Positions 1 to 9,106 of a DNA stretch of 64,000 nucleotides are shown piece by piece; position 1 is the stretch's first letter, and each line of letters opens with the position of its first letter. Source of the stretch: Pinguiococcus pyrenoidosus. Lineage: Eukaryota; Sar; Pinguiophyceae; Pinguiochrysidales; Pinguiochrysidaceae. The notes under the pieces are model-generated. The model ran no database searches, was not told the origin of the DNA, and saw only the letters and a list, made by a program, of their open reading frames with translations. The DNA lies in NCBI GenBank assembly GCA_019677205.1, contig JAAMXY010000009.1:22764-86763 (forward strand), in the 5' to 3' direction. The position numbers were made by a program, and so were the translations under genes.

Positions 1-2507
1 GCGCTTGATGCTCGACGCCAGTGCAAAGTCATGCAAGGCCAGAAAGGCGCGGCGCTGCAGCCTTCTCGCTAAGTGTTGCCTTGCCATAGCCGCCTGTCTT
101 TGGCGCTTCCGGCGCTCCCTCTGCCGAAGCATGAAATCATGGATGGTGCGTCCCTTTCTCACAATCGTCCGATACCGTCTCTCTTGCTGTCGCGCGCGCA
201 CTATCGACTGGATGATGACGGCTGCGTTGGTCTCACGGTATCGGGCGACCGACAGGTCTCGCAAGAGCGACCTGTGGGCCTTGTAGGCAGCGTAGGATCG
301 TTTAATCCTCGAGGCTGCATAAGATTCCCTCGTGCGCTCTCGTTCGTAGTCGTCGTGGGTGGATATCGCCCGTGCCATCACAGACTGGCTCAGGACTAAG
401 AGCCTGCTCGGTCCGCCAACCTCCAGCACGTCCATGCGACCGAACTCCTTCATGAGGCGACGGATTTCCTCCGCGTCAAGGTCTGTTCTTGACAGATCAA
501 GATAACGAAGCTGCCTGAGGCGCCGGAGCAGGTCTTCTACGAACCCAGAGGTGAGCGACCTGCAGTCGGGGAGGCGAAGTATCTGGACCGCTTGAAAGGC
601 TCCGATGAAGGCATCGTTGGCTTGGCGCTGCTCCGGACCTTGCCGCGGCGAAGCGTCCTCGGGTGCCTCTCGGGGGGCCCGAGCAACGCAGAAATCGAGG
701 CCAGCAGCAGCAAACTCGCGAAGTTTCTGGTACTGCAGCATCGATAGATGACCAACTTGAAAGGCTTGCGAAAAGCTCAAGTCCAGCTCCACGAGACGGT
801 GTAGGTTGGCGCATGCGCTCAGGGCTGCCCCAGATATCTTGGCAAGGCGTCGCGCTGAGAGCCGCTGGAGCTGACGGCACCTCCGAGTGAGTCCGTGGAC
901 GCCTCGATCTGTGACCATGTTCGGCCCGGAAATAGCCATGTCGCGCATGACTCGAGCATCCGAGCTCAGCTGCAGCAGCGCGTCGTCTGAGAGATGCGGA
1001 AGACGGCTGACGTCCAAGCAACGGAGAGCCGGGCATTGAGAAGTGATGGAGCCGAGGACCGGGCCTTGAAGCATCCTGCATCCCTGCAGAACCAGCGACA
1101 CGAGCCTCTCCTTTGAGGATCCGTACAGAAAATCGTGGAAGGCCTCTGACGACAGCTTCGGGCAGTCCCGCAGGTTCACAGAAACGAAGCTCTGGAAGCG
1201 GCCCAGAAGCTGCCAGGCTCGTGCTCCTTTCTGCCCGATGTGCCGGCAGCCTTGCATGGAAAAGATCTCAATGCTTGCACAGCTCTGTGCCACGGCTTGC
1301 AGCCCCTCGTCGGTCAGACTGTCGAGGAATGACAGGTTGACGGACTTGAGTTTATGCGCCTGGGGAAGCGGCTTCTGTCCGTAGATGACGGGAGTCTGGG
1401 AGGAACCACAATCGCAGGCAGAATGCGGTTTGGGTTCAGGGAGGGGATCAGTCACGAAGCGTACCGGAGAGTGCAAACTCTCTGGAGTAGGGGAGAGCGG
1501 CGCACCTGGACGAGCTGACTCATGGCGGCGTCGTCAATGAGTTCACAATGCCGAGCATCGAAGCCCTCCAGATTCTTGCAACTGGGAAAAACAGCACGGA
1601 GGACCTGCTCTCCAACCACGGGGCATCTCGCGACGCCAAACGTCCTGAGGTCCAGTCGCTCAGCGATGATGCAGATGGCTTGCGCCGACAGACGGGTGCA
1701 GCCAGAAATGTTCAGCCCAACGATCTTGCGGCATCGCCTTGTGAGCACGAGAAGTCCCCTACATCCGGAGGCAGAAGGAAGAACGATATCAGATGCGACG
1801 ATATCATCATCAAGGCACCCAGATTTTGACCAAGACGACCTGTCTGTGAGTCGCTCACAGTCGGAGAGGTCGAGTGCCGCTAGGCGGTGTTGCATTTCGT
1901 CGCCGAGGTGCTTCACGCTCGCATCGGTGATCTGGTGGCATCCGGCAAGGTGAAGGGCCTGGAGCTTCTTGAGCGACACGGCCAACGTGGCGATCGCGGC
2001 GTCATCGACCCAGTCTCCGCTCCCTGAGAGGTCCAAGCTCGTGATGTTCGCGCAGAAGACGGAACAAAGCTTCGGCCAGACGCCATTTCCCGGGCGCTGC
2101 GTCCCACTGAGGTCCAGGCTGTGAAAGACGCTATTGACCTGCCGCAGCTCTTCGCAGCTCTTCTCCGTCCAGAGCGGCATCCACGCACTTAGTTGCAGGT
2201 GCTCCAGCGGCTTCTTGCTGATGGGATGCAGCGCTGCCTCGGCGACCCAGCGAGCCTCTTTCGACGCCTCCGCCAGTGGAATAGACTCTGAGAGTTCGAT
2301 GCGCTTCATCAGTACGAGACTGAGCCGATCCTCAGGCGAGGGAGGTTCCGCCAAGTATGGCTCTGATACTCTCTTGCGCCGCCTTTTGCTCGCAGTCCGG
2401 TCCAGAGGATTCGGCCCTTTAATCCGTCTGTGCATCTTTCGCTCCGAAAGTGCCTCCTCGGAAGAGTCACTGGCGCTGCGAGGCGCTACCAAGAAAGTCG
2501 ACTCCAC
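1..2507 (-). CDS. Leucine-rich-repeat protein with C-terminal IQ motif, partial (runs off left edge)
   Basis: Two exons join in frame: 2507-1506 and 1359-1, with a 146-base intron (donor GTGCGC, acceptor CCCCAG). The joined frame stays open to base 1, so the 3' end lies outside the window. Residues ~130-600 hold AMN1/F-box-type LRRs of the pattern LxxLxLxxCxxITDxxxxxL (for example LQALHLAGCHQITDASVKHL). The last ~130 codons are highly basic and helical and contain an IQ-like motif (AAVIIQSIVRARQQERRY), which suggests calmodulin binding. The start is unsettled. The first in-frame ATG is at 2435, but a short 5' exon at 2688-2636 (MSADFMVMMTD...) joins in phase through an intron at 2518-2635. 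No F-box was recognised. The LRR fold is seen in the sequence; a scaffold or ubiquitin-ligase adaptor role is inference. Confidence 0.72.
1360..1505 (-). other. Intron of the LRR/IQ gene
   Basis: Reading through gives a stop at 1452. Removing 1505-1360 joins SQLVQ to AHKLKSVNLSFLDSLTDE in phase 0 and restores the LRR register. The donor is CAG|GTGCGC, one of many GTNCG donors in this window. Confidence 0.75.
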
Positions 2508-3281
2508 AGCGCATTCTCTACGGCCTTTTCTTTTGGCGATACCCCTTCACTGCAGCCTTTGTTCAACAGCGGGGCGCCATCCGCTTCGGTTCTTCCAAAG
2601 GACCCAACTTCCCGTGCCGGACCAGTGCCCCGGACCTTGTGTTGTCGAGTTCGACATCTGTCATCATCACCATGAAATCAGCTGACATCTTTGCCACGGG
2701 AGAACGATAGCCCATCCCTTTCCTTTTCCTTATCCTTTTGCCACTCACGTGCTTCTCCAGATCCCTGGATCCTTGGCCTGGGCCCACGAAGGCCGCGGAC
2801 ATCTTGAAAGTTTGTGGTAGCGTGCGGCCGCATCGCCTTTCTCGCGATGATGCGGAGGGGAGTGGATTCTGGACGTTGAATGCCGGATGCTCGATGCTGG
2901 CGGTGTCCGGCTACAGGAAACGAGAACTGTGTATCCACTTCATGTAATTTGATGGCGAGCGGCAATGCCGAAAATCGCAGGTCTCTCCTACAACGCACGC
3001 ACAGCTGCGGGTCCATCCAAGACGACACCCGGGCGCAGGACGTGTGCCTGAAAAAGTAGCGTTCCCAGCGTACTCCGATTGACGCGAGAAGGCCTGTCAA
3101 TTCCTTGATCTCAATACACACGGAAGCGGCGCCGCTTTGGCAGAAACATGCGACGGATATCCCTTGGACCCCTTGGCAGCGGACCAGGAGACACTGTTCG
3201 ACGCACACGACAGACCTTCCCTCTCTCATGTAAGCCTCTATCACCGGCGACTGCCCTACACTACGCAGGGCCTGCGCCGCA
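2508..3281. other. Spacer between the LRR gene and the phytochrome gene
   Basis: It may contain the first exon of the LRR gene (2688-2636, minus). Open frames in the remainder, including one of about 200 codons on the minus strand, lack recognisable domains and look like chance frames in GC-rich DNA. No RNA gene or repeat was seen. Confidence 0.4.
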
Positions 3282-6200
3282 TCACTGCACTGCCCGGTAT
3301 TGGGCAATGTGCTTCTCGAGCGCCCTTGCCAGGGTGTCCCGTGAGAAGGGCTTCATCAGAACTTCGACAGGCTGACACTGACTGAGCCTCTCGGAGCTCA
3401 GGAAGACGTCGGCGGTCACGACAAAGGCAGGGGTCGAGGGATCGCGTTTCCGGATGATTTCCAGCGCTTCGATGCCGTCCAAGTTCGGCATGTGGAAGTC
3501 CGTGATGATCAGGGCGAGCTGGGACTCCTTGCCGTTTTCGGCTGCGAACGACTCGTGCGCCTGGACCATGGCGAAGCCAGACGAGACGCTCATGCAGTAC
3601 AGGAAAGGAGCCAGATCCTTGAGCATCTTCGACAGCACCAACAGGTTCGTGCGGTTGTCGTCCGCGATCAGGATGACAGGCCGATCCTGGGAAAGCGCGG
3701 CCTTCATCTCCGGGGTCTTGACCATCGTCGGAGAGATCTCCAGCTTGGCCTGCTTCTTGGAGGACGCACCCGGTGACTCGGCCTTCCTCTTGACCGCTTC
3801 CTGATGTTCGCTATAGACCGCGCTTTCCGCGATGATGGGCGGTGGAATCGACGCCGCCGACAATCGCCCTCCCAGCTTGGAGGGCTCCTCTCTCATCTCT
3901 TGGGTCCTGGAGACGTGCTGAGGAGCTTCCTTTCCCGTCTCGACCGGCTCGAGGGGGACCGCGAACTGCACCATCGTGCCCCGATTCGAGCAGTTCTCCT
4001 CGGGCACGCCGGAGGTGCTGAAGGCCCAAAGGCACCCGCCCATGATCTCGACAAACCGCCTGGAGATGTGCAGTCCGAGCCCAGTGCCTCCGACTGGCCG
4101 TTTGGCCCCGTCATGGACTTGCTTGAAGGGCTCTCCAAGCCTCTTGATGTCCCTCGCGGAGATGCCAATGCCGTTGTCTTCTACAGAGACGAGGAGCCAA
4201 ACGCGTTGCCCGGTACCCTTCGGGCTGCCATCGCAGGCCTGATTTCCCACGAGCGCGGCGAAGTTCTCGGTCAGAATCCGATCGAGCTCCTCGACTTCAT
4301 TGGTGGCTGCATCGAAGCGGCGGCGATCCTCCCGGACCACGCCAACCAGGGCCTGAAGCGACGGGAGAATGGCGCTCTTGAGCTGCACATGCCCGGGTCC
4401 GGATTCTCCCTTCCACAGGAACTTGAACGCGTTTCCGAGGAGGTTGATGCAGGCCTGCAGGATCTTCCGATGGTCTCCGAGCAGGCCTTTGTCCTTCTCT
4501 AGGTCCATGCCGCCGATGACCTCTTCAATCTTCGTGAGCGTGACCGAGTCCGATCGGGCCCGAGCGACGAACAGAGAGTGTGCTTGTCGCGTCGGCTCCC
4601 AGAGCTGGAAAGGCCCCACGTTCAGGATGACGCTGTCCTCTCCCAGCTTGCATACGGTGAGGATATCGTCCAAGATGTTCAGCATCTGCCCGGCAGACGA
4701 TCGAGCGACCCTCAGCAGGTCGTGCGCCTGTCCGTGAAGCGAGTCATCCAGCATGAGGATGTCGAGGATCCCCATGAGGCCGCTGAAAGGCGTGCGCAGC
4801 TCGTGGCTCATGGTTGCCAGGAAGCGCTTCAGCGTGTCCGAGTGCTGCATCTCCAGCAGAGCCATCAGCCGCTGGTGGGCGAGGAACAGCACCTGCATGT
4901 CTTGCAGCGACCACTCCTGGGAACAGCCGGAGATGCTGCGGCGGTACGCAGCGAAGGAGGCGCGCGGCTGCAGCCGCTTGTAGTGGTTCTTGGACTCTTC
5001 GTGTCCGTGCCGGACCACCCATTTCTCTTTCATCTCGCACTCCTTCCGCACGAAGATGAGCTCGAGCGAGGCGCTGTGGATCACAGCGATGCCCGCGGGA
5101 GTGATGCCACCGGGGGGAACGGTGGGGGTGCCCAAGTCCGACAATTCGCGCGTCACCGAACGGCAAGACACTACGTAGCGATTCGACGGGGCTCCAGACG
5201 ATCGCTTCGCGGCGAACAGGGCTTTCGTCGCCGCGCAGACGTACTCCTCGTCCACCGGGGCGCCGATACACCGGATGGCGTGGAAGCGGCTGTTGGCCCT
5301 CGTGAAGTCCGAGTTGGAGGTCGACTCCTTCCCAAGCGAGCGGCCCCCTTCCCCTTCGCAGATGAGCACGCTATCGGACTCCGTGCTCTCCCGAATGACT
5401 TCCGCAAGCTGGAAAATCCGGTTCTCACTGAGCGTCGTGGAATCCTCGGCGGGCTTGCCGCTCACGTCTTCCAGCATGGCATCCATGCTGGACAGCCGCT
5501 TCTGCAGCGTTCTTCGGTCATGCGCCTCGATCGCATTCTGGAGCAGCATGGAGGCGATGGACAGCTTCATGCGCATGCTAGGATCGACCGTGAACGGCTC
5601 GCCGTAGCAGTGGCAGGTCAGGAGTCCCCAGAGCTTGCCCTCCACGATGATCGCTGCAGTCGCAGAAGCAGTGACGCCCATATTCTCGAGATACTTGGTG
5701 TAGAAGCCGGAGATTCCGCGGAGCCGGGTGTCGCTGTGGTCCACGGGCAGGCCCGCCACCAGTGCCGGTTCCAGGCGGACCTGCTCGGTGGCCACGGAGT
5801 GCACCACACGAAGCCGGTTGCGCTGAAACAGGCGCTTGCTCTGCGCCGGCACATCGTTCTCGGGGAAGCAGACGCCGAGGAACCTTTGGAAGCGGTCAAA
5901 GTCGAAGCCGTCAACGGTGCTCTCCGCGACGACGCAGCCGCTGCCATCCTCGCGGAACTTGTACACCATGACCCGGTCGTAGCCGCTCATCTCGCGCATA
6001 TTGCGCGCCACGGTGTTGCACAGGTCGCCCACCGTGTCCACCACCTGAATCTCCGACACCAACTGGCGCATGCTCTCCAGGACGCTACTCGCGGACACGC
6101 TGACGGCGGAGTCCACTTCTTCCACCTCCACGACCAGCAGACCGGCGTCGCCGTGCTTCACGTGTGCCGCCGTGAGGAAGCAGCTCTCATCGTGCCCTGC

Positions 6201-6698
6201 AAGCGACACGATCCCCCGCGCCCAGCGCTTCTCGGAGGGCCCTGCCACGTCACAGGCGCGAATGTACGCATCCCTCTCCGAGTCGCCGTACCAGCCCTGC
6301 CACCACACGGTCATGCCCTGGTCACTCTCTCGATGTCGGTCCATGCCCTGGGACAGCTCCTGCTTGCCCTGGTACGTCTGATGCGCAACATGTACTGCGC
6401 GCTCCTCCGCCTTCTCGAGGAGCCTGTCGATCTGCGCGGCGTCGGAGAAAAACACGCGCAGGTCTTCTCCCAAGAAAGCGCTCCAATCGAAGGACACGCG
6501 GAAGATTCGGCCCGCGTTTCTGGATGCCTGTACAATGCGTGGCACTCCCGCGCCGTCTCTTTGCACTGCCACCACAGCCCCCACATCCTGAACCGTCGGC
6601 AGCAGATGAATGGGCTCCAGCTCACACCTCTTGTACATGTCTCTCTGCGCTGCCGCCACCTCCATCTCGCCGCCCTCGGGCATGTTCTCGGGATCCAT
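3282..6698 (-). CDS. Phytochrome hybrid histidine kinase (PAS-GAF-PHY-HisKA-HATPase-REC)
   Basis: A single-exon red/far-red photoreceptor kinase of 1138 residues. The start at 6698 is the first ATG after an in-frame stop; it places Cys25 in the motif CELEPIH, matching the biliverdin-linking Cys of bacterial phytochromes. A PAS region is followed by a GAF region (~215-410) containing ENDVPAQSKRLF, the DIP-type motif, and by WGLLTCHC. The PHY region (~420-630) has a tongue motif PRASF. The kinase part shows the H-box MSHELRTPFSG (~650), N-box ACINLLGNAF, EDNGIGIS and GTGLGLHISRR. The C-terminal receiver has phospho-acceptor Asp1067 in ITDFHMPN and Lys in MKPF. The architecture matches diatom and bacterial phytochromes. 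The pocket His usually found in SPxHxxYL is Tyr here (SGFYTKYL), and the CHH pair is CHC, so photochemistry may differ. Likely cytosolic or nuclear; no signal peptide. Confidence 0.93.
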   Translation of the reverse strand: MDPENMPEGGEMEVAAAQRDMYKRCELEPIHLLPTVQDVGAVVAVQRDGAGVPRIVQASRNAGRIFRVSFDWSAFLGEDLRVFFSDAAQIDRLLEKAEERAVHVAHQTYQGKQELSQGMDRHRESDQGMTVWWQGWYGDSERDAYIRACDVAGPSEKRWARGIVSLAGHDESCFLTAAHVKHGDAGLLVVEVEEVDSAVSVSASSVLESMRQLVSEIQVVDTVGDLCNTVARNMREMSGYDRVMVYKFREDGSGCVVAESTVDGFDFDRFQRFLGVCFPENDVPAQSKRLFQRNRLRVVHSVATEQVRLEPALVAGLPVDHSDTRLRGISGFYTKYLENMGVTASATAAIIVEGKLWGLLTCHCYGEPFTVDPSMRMKLSIASMLLQNAIEAHDRRTLQKRLSSMDAMLEDVSGKPAEDSTTLSENRIFQLAEVIRESTESDSVLICEGEGGRSLGKESTSNSDFTRANSRFHAIRCIGAPVDEEYVCAATKALFAAKRSSGAPSNRYVVSCRSVTRELSDLGTPTVPPGGITPAGIAVIHSASLELIFVRKECEMKEKWVVRHGHEESKNHYKRLQPRASFAAYRRSISGCSQEWSLQDMQVLFLAHQRLMALLEMQHSDTLKRFLATMSHELRTPFSGLMGILDILMLDDSLHGQAHDLLRVARSSAGQMLNILDDILTVCKLGEDSVILNVGPFQLWEPTRQAHSLFVARARSDSVTLTKIEEVIGGMDLEKDKGLLGDHRKILQACINLLGNAFKFLWKGESGPGHVQLKSAILPSLQALVGVVREDRRRFDAATNEVEELDRILTENFAALVGNQACDGSPKGTGQRVWLLVSVEDNGIGISARDIKRLGEPFKQVHDGAKRPVGGTGLGLHISRRFVEIMGGCLWAFSTSGVPEENCSNRGTMVQFAVPLEPVETGKEAPQHVSRTQEMREEPSKLGGRLSAASIPPPIIAESAVYSEHQEAVKRKAESPGASSKKQAKLEISPTMVKTPEMKAALSQDRPVILIADDNRTNLLVLSKMLKDLAPFLYCMSVSSGFAMVQAHESFAAENGKESQLALIITDFHMPNLDGIEALEIIRKRDPSTPAFVVTADVFLSSERLSQCQPVEVLMKPFSRDTLARALEKHIAQYRAVQ

Positions 6699-6989
6699 GC
6701 CGTTGAGAACCGAACGCTCTTGCCAAGCGCCAGATGCACGGTCTGCGCTGGACGCCACTTCTCCGCTTGGCTTCTCGCACGTGAGCTATGGCCAAGCGAA
6801 CTTAAGTGTGTCATTGGTCTGGAGCGCCGAGCTGGAGCAAAGACTGGGATTCGGTACATACTGTACCTGGGTACATTCATACTAAAGTACCAGAAGGGAT
6901 GTCCTGTGGGGAGTAGAGAGTACCGGGTATAATTTTATATTTTACTTTTATTTTCAATAGAGTTTCACTTGAACAAGTATAATATTTAT

Positions 6990-7018
6990 ATCATAATTTT
7001 AATTTATATATAAAATTA
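6990..7018 (+). repeat. 29-base direct repeat, left copy
   Basis: Identical to 7794-7822 and 804 bases from it. The ends taatttta / taaaatta are inverted, so the repeat is itself partly palindromic. It could be a target-site duplication, a terminal repeat of a small element, or a promoter repeat. Confidence 0.85.
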
Positions 7019-7043
7019 ATATCAGTGTTGGCGAAGCCAATAG

Positions 7044-7057
7044 CCGCGAAGCGGGTT
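7044..7057 (+). repeat. 14-base inverted repeat, left arm (partner 7780-7793)
   Basis: ccgcgaagcgggtt here and its reverse complement at 7780-7793, just inside the 29-base direct repeats. The core ccgc-gaa-gcgg is a GAA-loop mini-hairpin; a second one, ttggc-gaa-gccaa, lies at 7028-7040. The arrangement resembles a small non-autonomous element or palindromic repeats of organelle type. Confidence 0.75.
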
Positions 7058-7730
7058 GGCAGGCCAAAATTCATTTTCAAAATTACAAAAGGTCGTCCAT
7101 GCTCCAGGCGCCTTCTCATCGTCTGAATGCGCGCTCGATTGCGACGCTTCCGCTTGCGTCTAGTGGACGCATCCTCCTCCCCCCCGGGTGTTCTCTCTAT
7201 AAGAACATTGAAGTGCAACCCCATATCGCCGTCACAAGCGACCTCCGGCGTGACGCGTTGCTGAGTCGTGCTGTCAGCTACGGGCTCCGGTGTTATGCCG
7301 TGCTGTGTCCAAGCCTCCTGGCTGAAGCGAATACTTTGACGCTGGCCTGCCGTGGTCCTTCGCGACCGCCTCACCTCGACGTCCTCGACTCTAGTGACCT
7401 TCTCCTCTTCTGTCCTATACGCAAGCTCCCCGCGGCTTCGGCTTGGGATCCTTGCGGAGGATCTTATCGATATGGAGCGCTCTCCTAGGGAGAGCATCTC
7501 CACCGATGTTCTTCTGCGTCGCCCTTGCCTCCGGAAACGCATTTTTGACAGAAAATGCCACACCAGCTTCTTCGCGAAACAATACTTTTCACTTTCCTAG
7601 AAAATGTATACTTTAAACGGCGTACAGCGCGTTCCTTGCGGCCCTCAAGTAGCAAGGTCGGTCAGGATTCTGCTCCTTACTTCTTTGGTACCTATGGTAC
7701 TGCCAAAATCGCTCCGCTGCGTTTCGACTC

Positions 7731-7771
7731 GCCCGGTGAGTTGTGTCGCTGCGCGACACAACTCACCGGGC
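7731..7771. repeat. Perfect 19-bp inverted repeat with 3-base loop
   Basis: Left arm 7731-7749, loop tgc 7750-7752, right arm 7753-7771, with no mismatch. It lies in the non-coding spacer. Its function is unknown; it could form a cruciform or, if transcribed, a very stable RNA hairpin. Confidence 0.9.
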
Positions 7772-7793
7772 TCGACCAAAACCCGCTTCGCGG

Positions 7794-7822
7794 ATCATAA
7801 TTTTAATTTATATATAAAATTA
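7794..7822 (+). repeat. 29-base direct repeat, right copy
   Basis: Exact second copy of 6990-7018. It is directly preceded by a 14-base sequence (7780-7793) that is the reverse complement of 7044-7057. Confidence 0.85.
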
Positions 7823-8085
7823 GTAAATATATACATATAACAAACTATTAATATGGTGGACTCGCAGTTTTTGAAAAGTATGCCTCCTTAGAGAAGATAT
7901 TTTGAAAAATATCCTCCGAATCCTTCCCACGGAATCCGCTTACTTTGGGCTCGAACCTTTCCAAGCGCCTCCGCCGCCTCTGCCTTCGGTCTTCTGCCCC
8001 TTGTTTGCAGCATTGCATCTACCCCCCCCGGTCAGTATCCACTTGTGCGGCGTGTGTCGAGTCCGGAGCGCCGGTTGTCTCTGCC

Positions 8086-8994
8086 ATGTCCGCGTTTGAA
8101 GAGCTGGAGCAGCTGCTTCTCACCCTCAGGACCTGCTTCGTGTACAAATTGCCCCGCCTGTCCTCCGCCACCGCGGGGCAGCAAGCCGGCGGCTGGGACC
8201 TTGCCAATCCCATCCTCACGGCGGAGCTGCGGGTGTACCAGAAGAACCAAGTGTGCTTCGTGCGCCTCTACGAGCGAAAGGGCATCCAGGAGCGCCTGTT
8301 CGCGCAGGCCAAGATGGACCTGGAGACGGGCAAGCCCGTGCAAGCCTGGCTGGAGCCCGTGACGGACTCGAGTCGCTACTTCGTTCTGCGCTGCGAAGAC
8401 GAGGACACGGGCCGCAAGGCAAGCGTGGGCATCGGCTTCGCCCAGCGGGAGGAGTCGTTTTCCTTCAAGGCCGCCATCCAGGACTTCGAGGGCTTCTGCC
8501 GGAGACAGAACGAGCTGGAGCGACGGCAAGCTGCGATGGCGGCGAAGCACGAGTTCCACGGAGAGGCGGGGGACAAGGCGACCGATGAGGAGGGCGAGCC
8601 GGAGGTGGACCTGCTCACCGACCCGACGCTGGACTTCAGCTTCCACGAGGGCCAGAAGATACATGTGAACTTTGCGGGGCAGCTGGGGAGCGCCTTGCAG
8701 GCAACTGCAGCCGCACCGAAGCCCAAGAGCAGGCAGTTCACGGGGAAGATCAACGCCCTTGCGCCACCGCCAGCAGCGGGGGCAAGATATGCACCGTCAA
8801 GCTCAAAGGCGGCTCCGCGCGGCGATGCTACCGAGCCGGCTGCTGCGGCCGCGGCTGCGGCGGCGGCCACTCTACCAGCCTTCGGCACTGAGCAGCCGTC
8901 GCACGTGCCAACGGTCAGCGATGTGAGCCAGACACTGCAAGGCTTGGACGTTGCAGACGAGGATGATGGATGGGGGGACTTCGTGACCGGGTAG
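8086..8994 (+). CDS. NECAP: NECAP-like adaptin-ear-binding endocytic protein
   Basis: Single exon, 302 residues. Residues ~1-150 match the NECAP PH-like ear-binding domain: FVYKLP, a W-D-L block, AELRVYQKNQVCFVRLYE, LFAQAKMDLE, VTDSSRYFVLRCED (strongly conserved in NECAPs) and VGIGFAQREESFSF. The C terminus ends in DDGWGDFVTG, which supplies the WxxF peptide that binds AP-2/AP-1 appendages. A low-complexity Ala/Pro linker connects them. It is expected to act in clathrin-coated vesicle formation at the plasma membrane or trans-Golgi. The ATG at 8086 begins MSAFEELEQLL; upstream in-frame codons contain no ATG. It converges with the PSMD13 gene, with 112 bases between stop codons. Confidence 0.92.
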   Translation: MSAFEELEQLLLTLRTCFVYKLPRLSSATAGQQAGGWDLANPILTAELRVYQKNQVCFVRLYERKGIQERLFAQAKMDLETGKPVQAWLEPVTDSSRYFVLRCEDEDTGRKASVGIGFAQREESFSFKAAIQDFEGFCRRQNELERRQAAMAAKHEFHGEAGDKATDEEGEPEVDLLTDPTLDFSFHEGQKIHVNFAGQLGSALQATAAAPKPKSRQFTGKINALAPPPAAGARYAPSSSKAAPRGDATEPAAAAAAAAAATLPAFGTEQPSHVPTVSDVSQTLQGLDVADEDDGWGDFVTG

Positions 8995-9106
8995 CCTCTC
9001 CCGGGCGCCAAACGAAGAAGAAAGGCCTCGGCAAGCCGTCAACGTTAATTGATCCTCCTTGGTTGCTTGTTGCTTGGCGCCTCTCTTGCTGAACATTCCT
9101 ACGATC

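Larger units (their letters stand above)
6699..8085. other. Divergent spacer between phytochrome and NECAP genes, with AT-rich islands
   Basis: A spacer of about 1.4 kb containing two AT-rich islands (about 6922-7020 and 7793-7870), which are unusual beside GC-rich coding DNA. They carry a 29-base direct repeat and enclose short palindromes and a strong hairpin, listed separately. A 190-codon minus-strand frame (7563-6991) is basic and low-complexity and runs into the AT-rich repeat; I do not treat it as a gene. Confidence 0.6.

Noticed and set aside
2678-3307. 209-codon minus-strand frame between the phytochrome and LRR genes
   Set aside because: No recognisable domain, overlaps the 3' end of the phytochrome gene and possible first exon of the LRR gene; composition like shadow frames.
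4578-6932. 784-codon plus-strand frame opposite the phytochrome gene
   Set aside because: Antisense shadow of GC-rich coding DNA; His/Arg/Leu-rich, without domains.
6991-7563. 190-codon minus-strand frame in the phytochrome/NECAP spacer
   Set aside because: Very basic, low-complexity, no domain, and its end is translated AT-rich repeat and palindromes; more likely chance in an inserted element.
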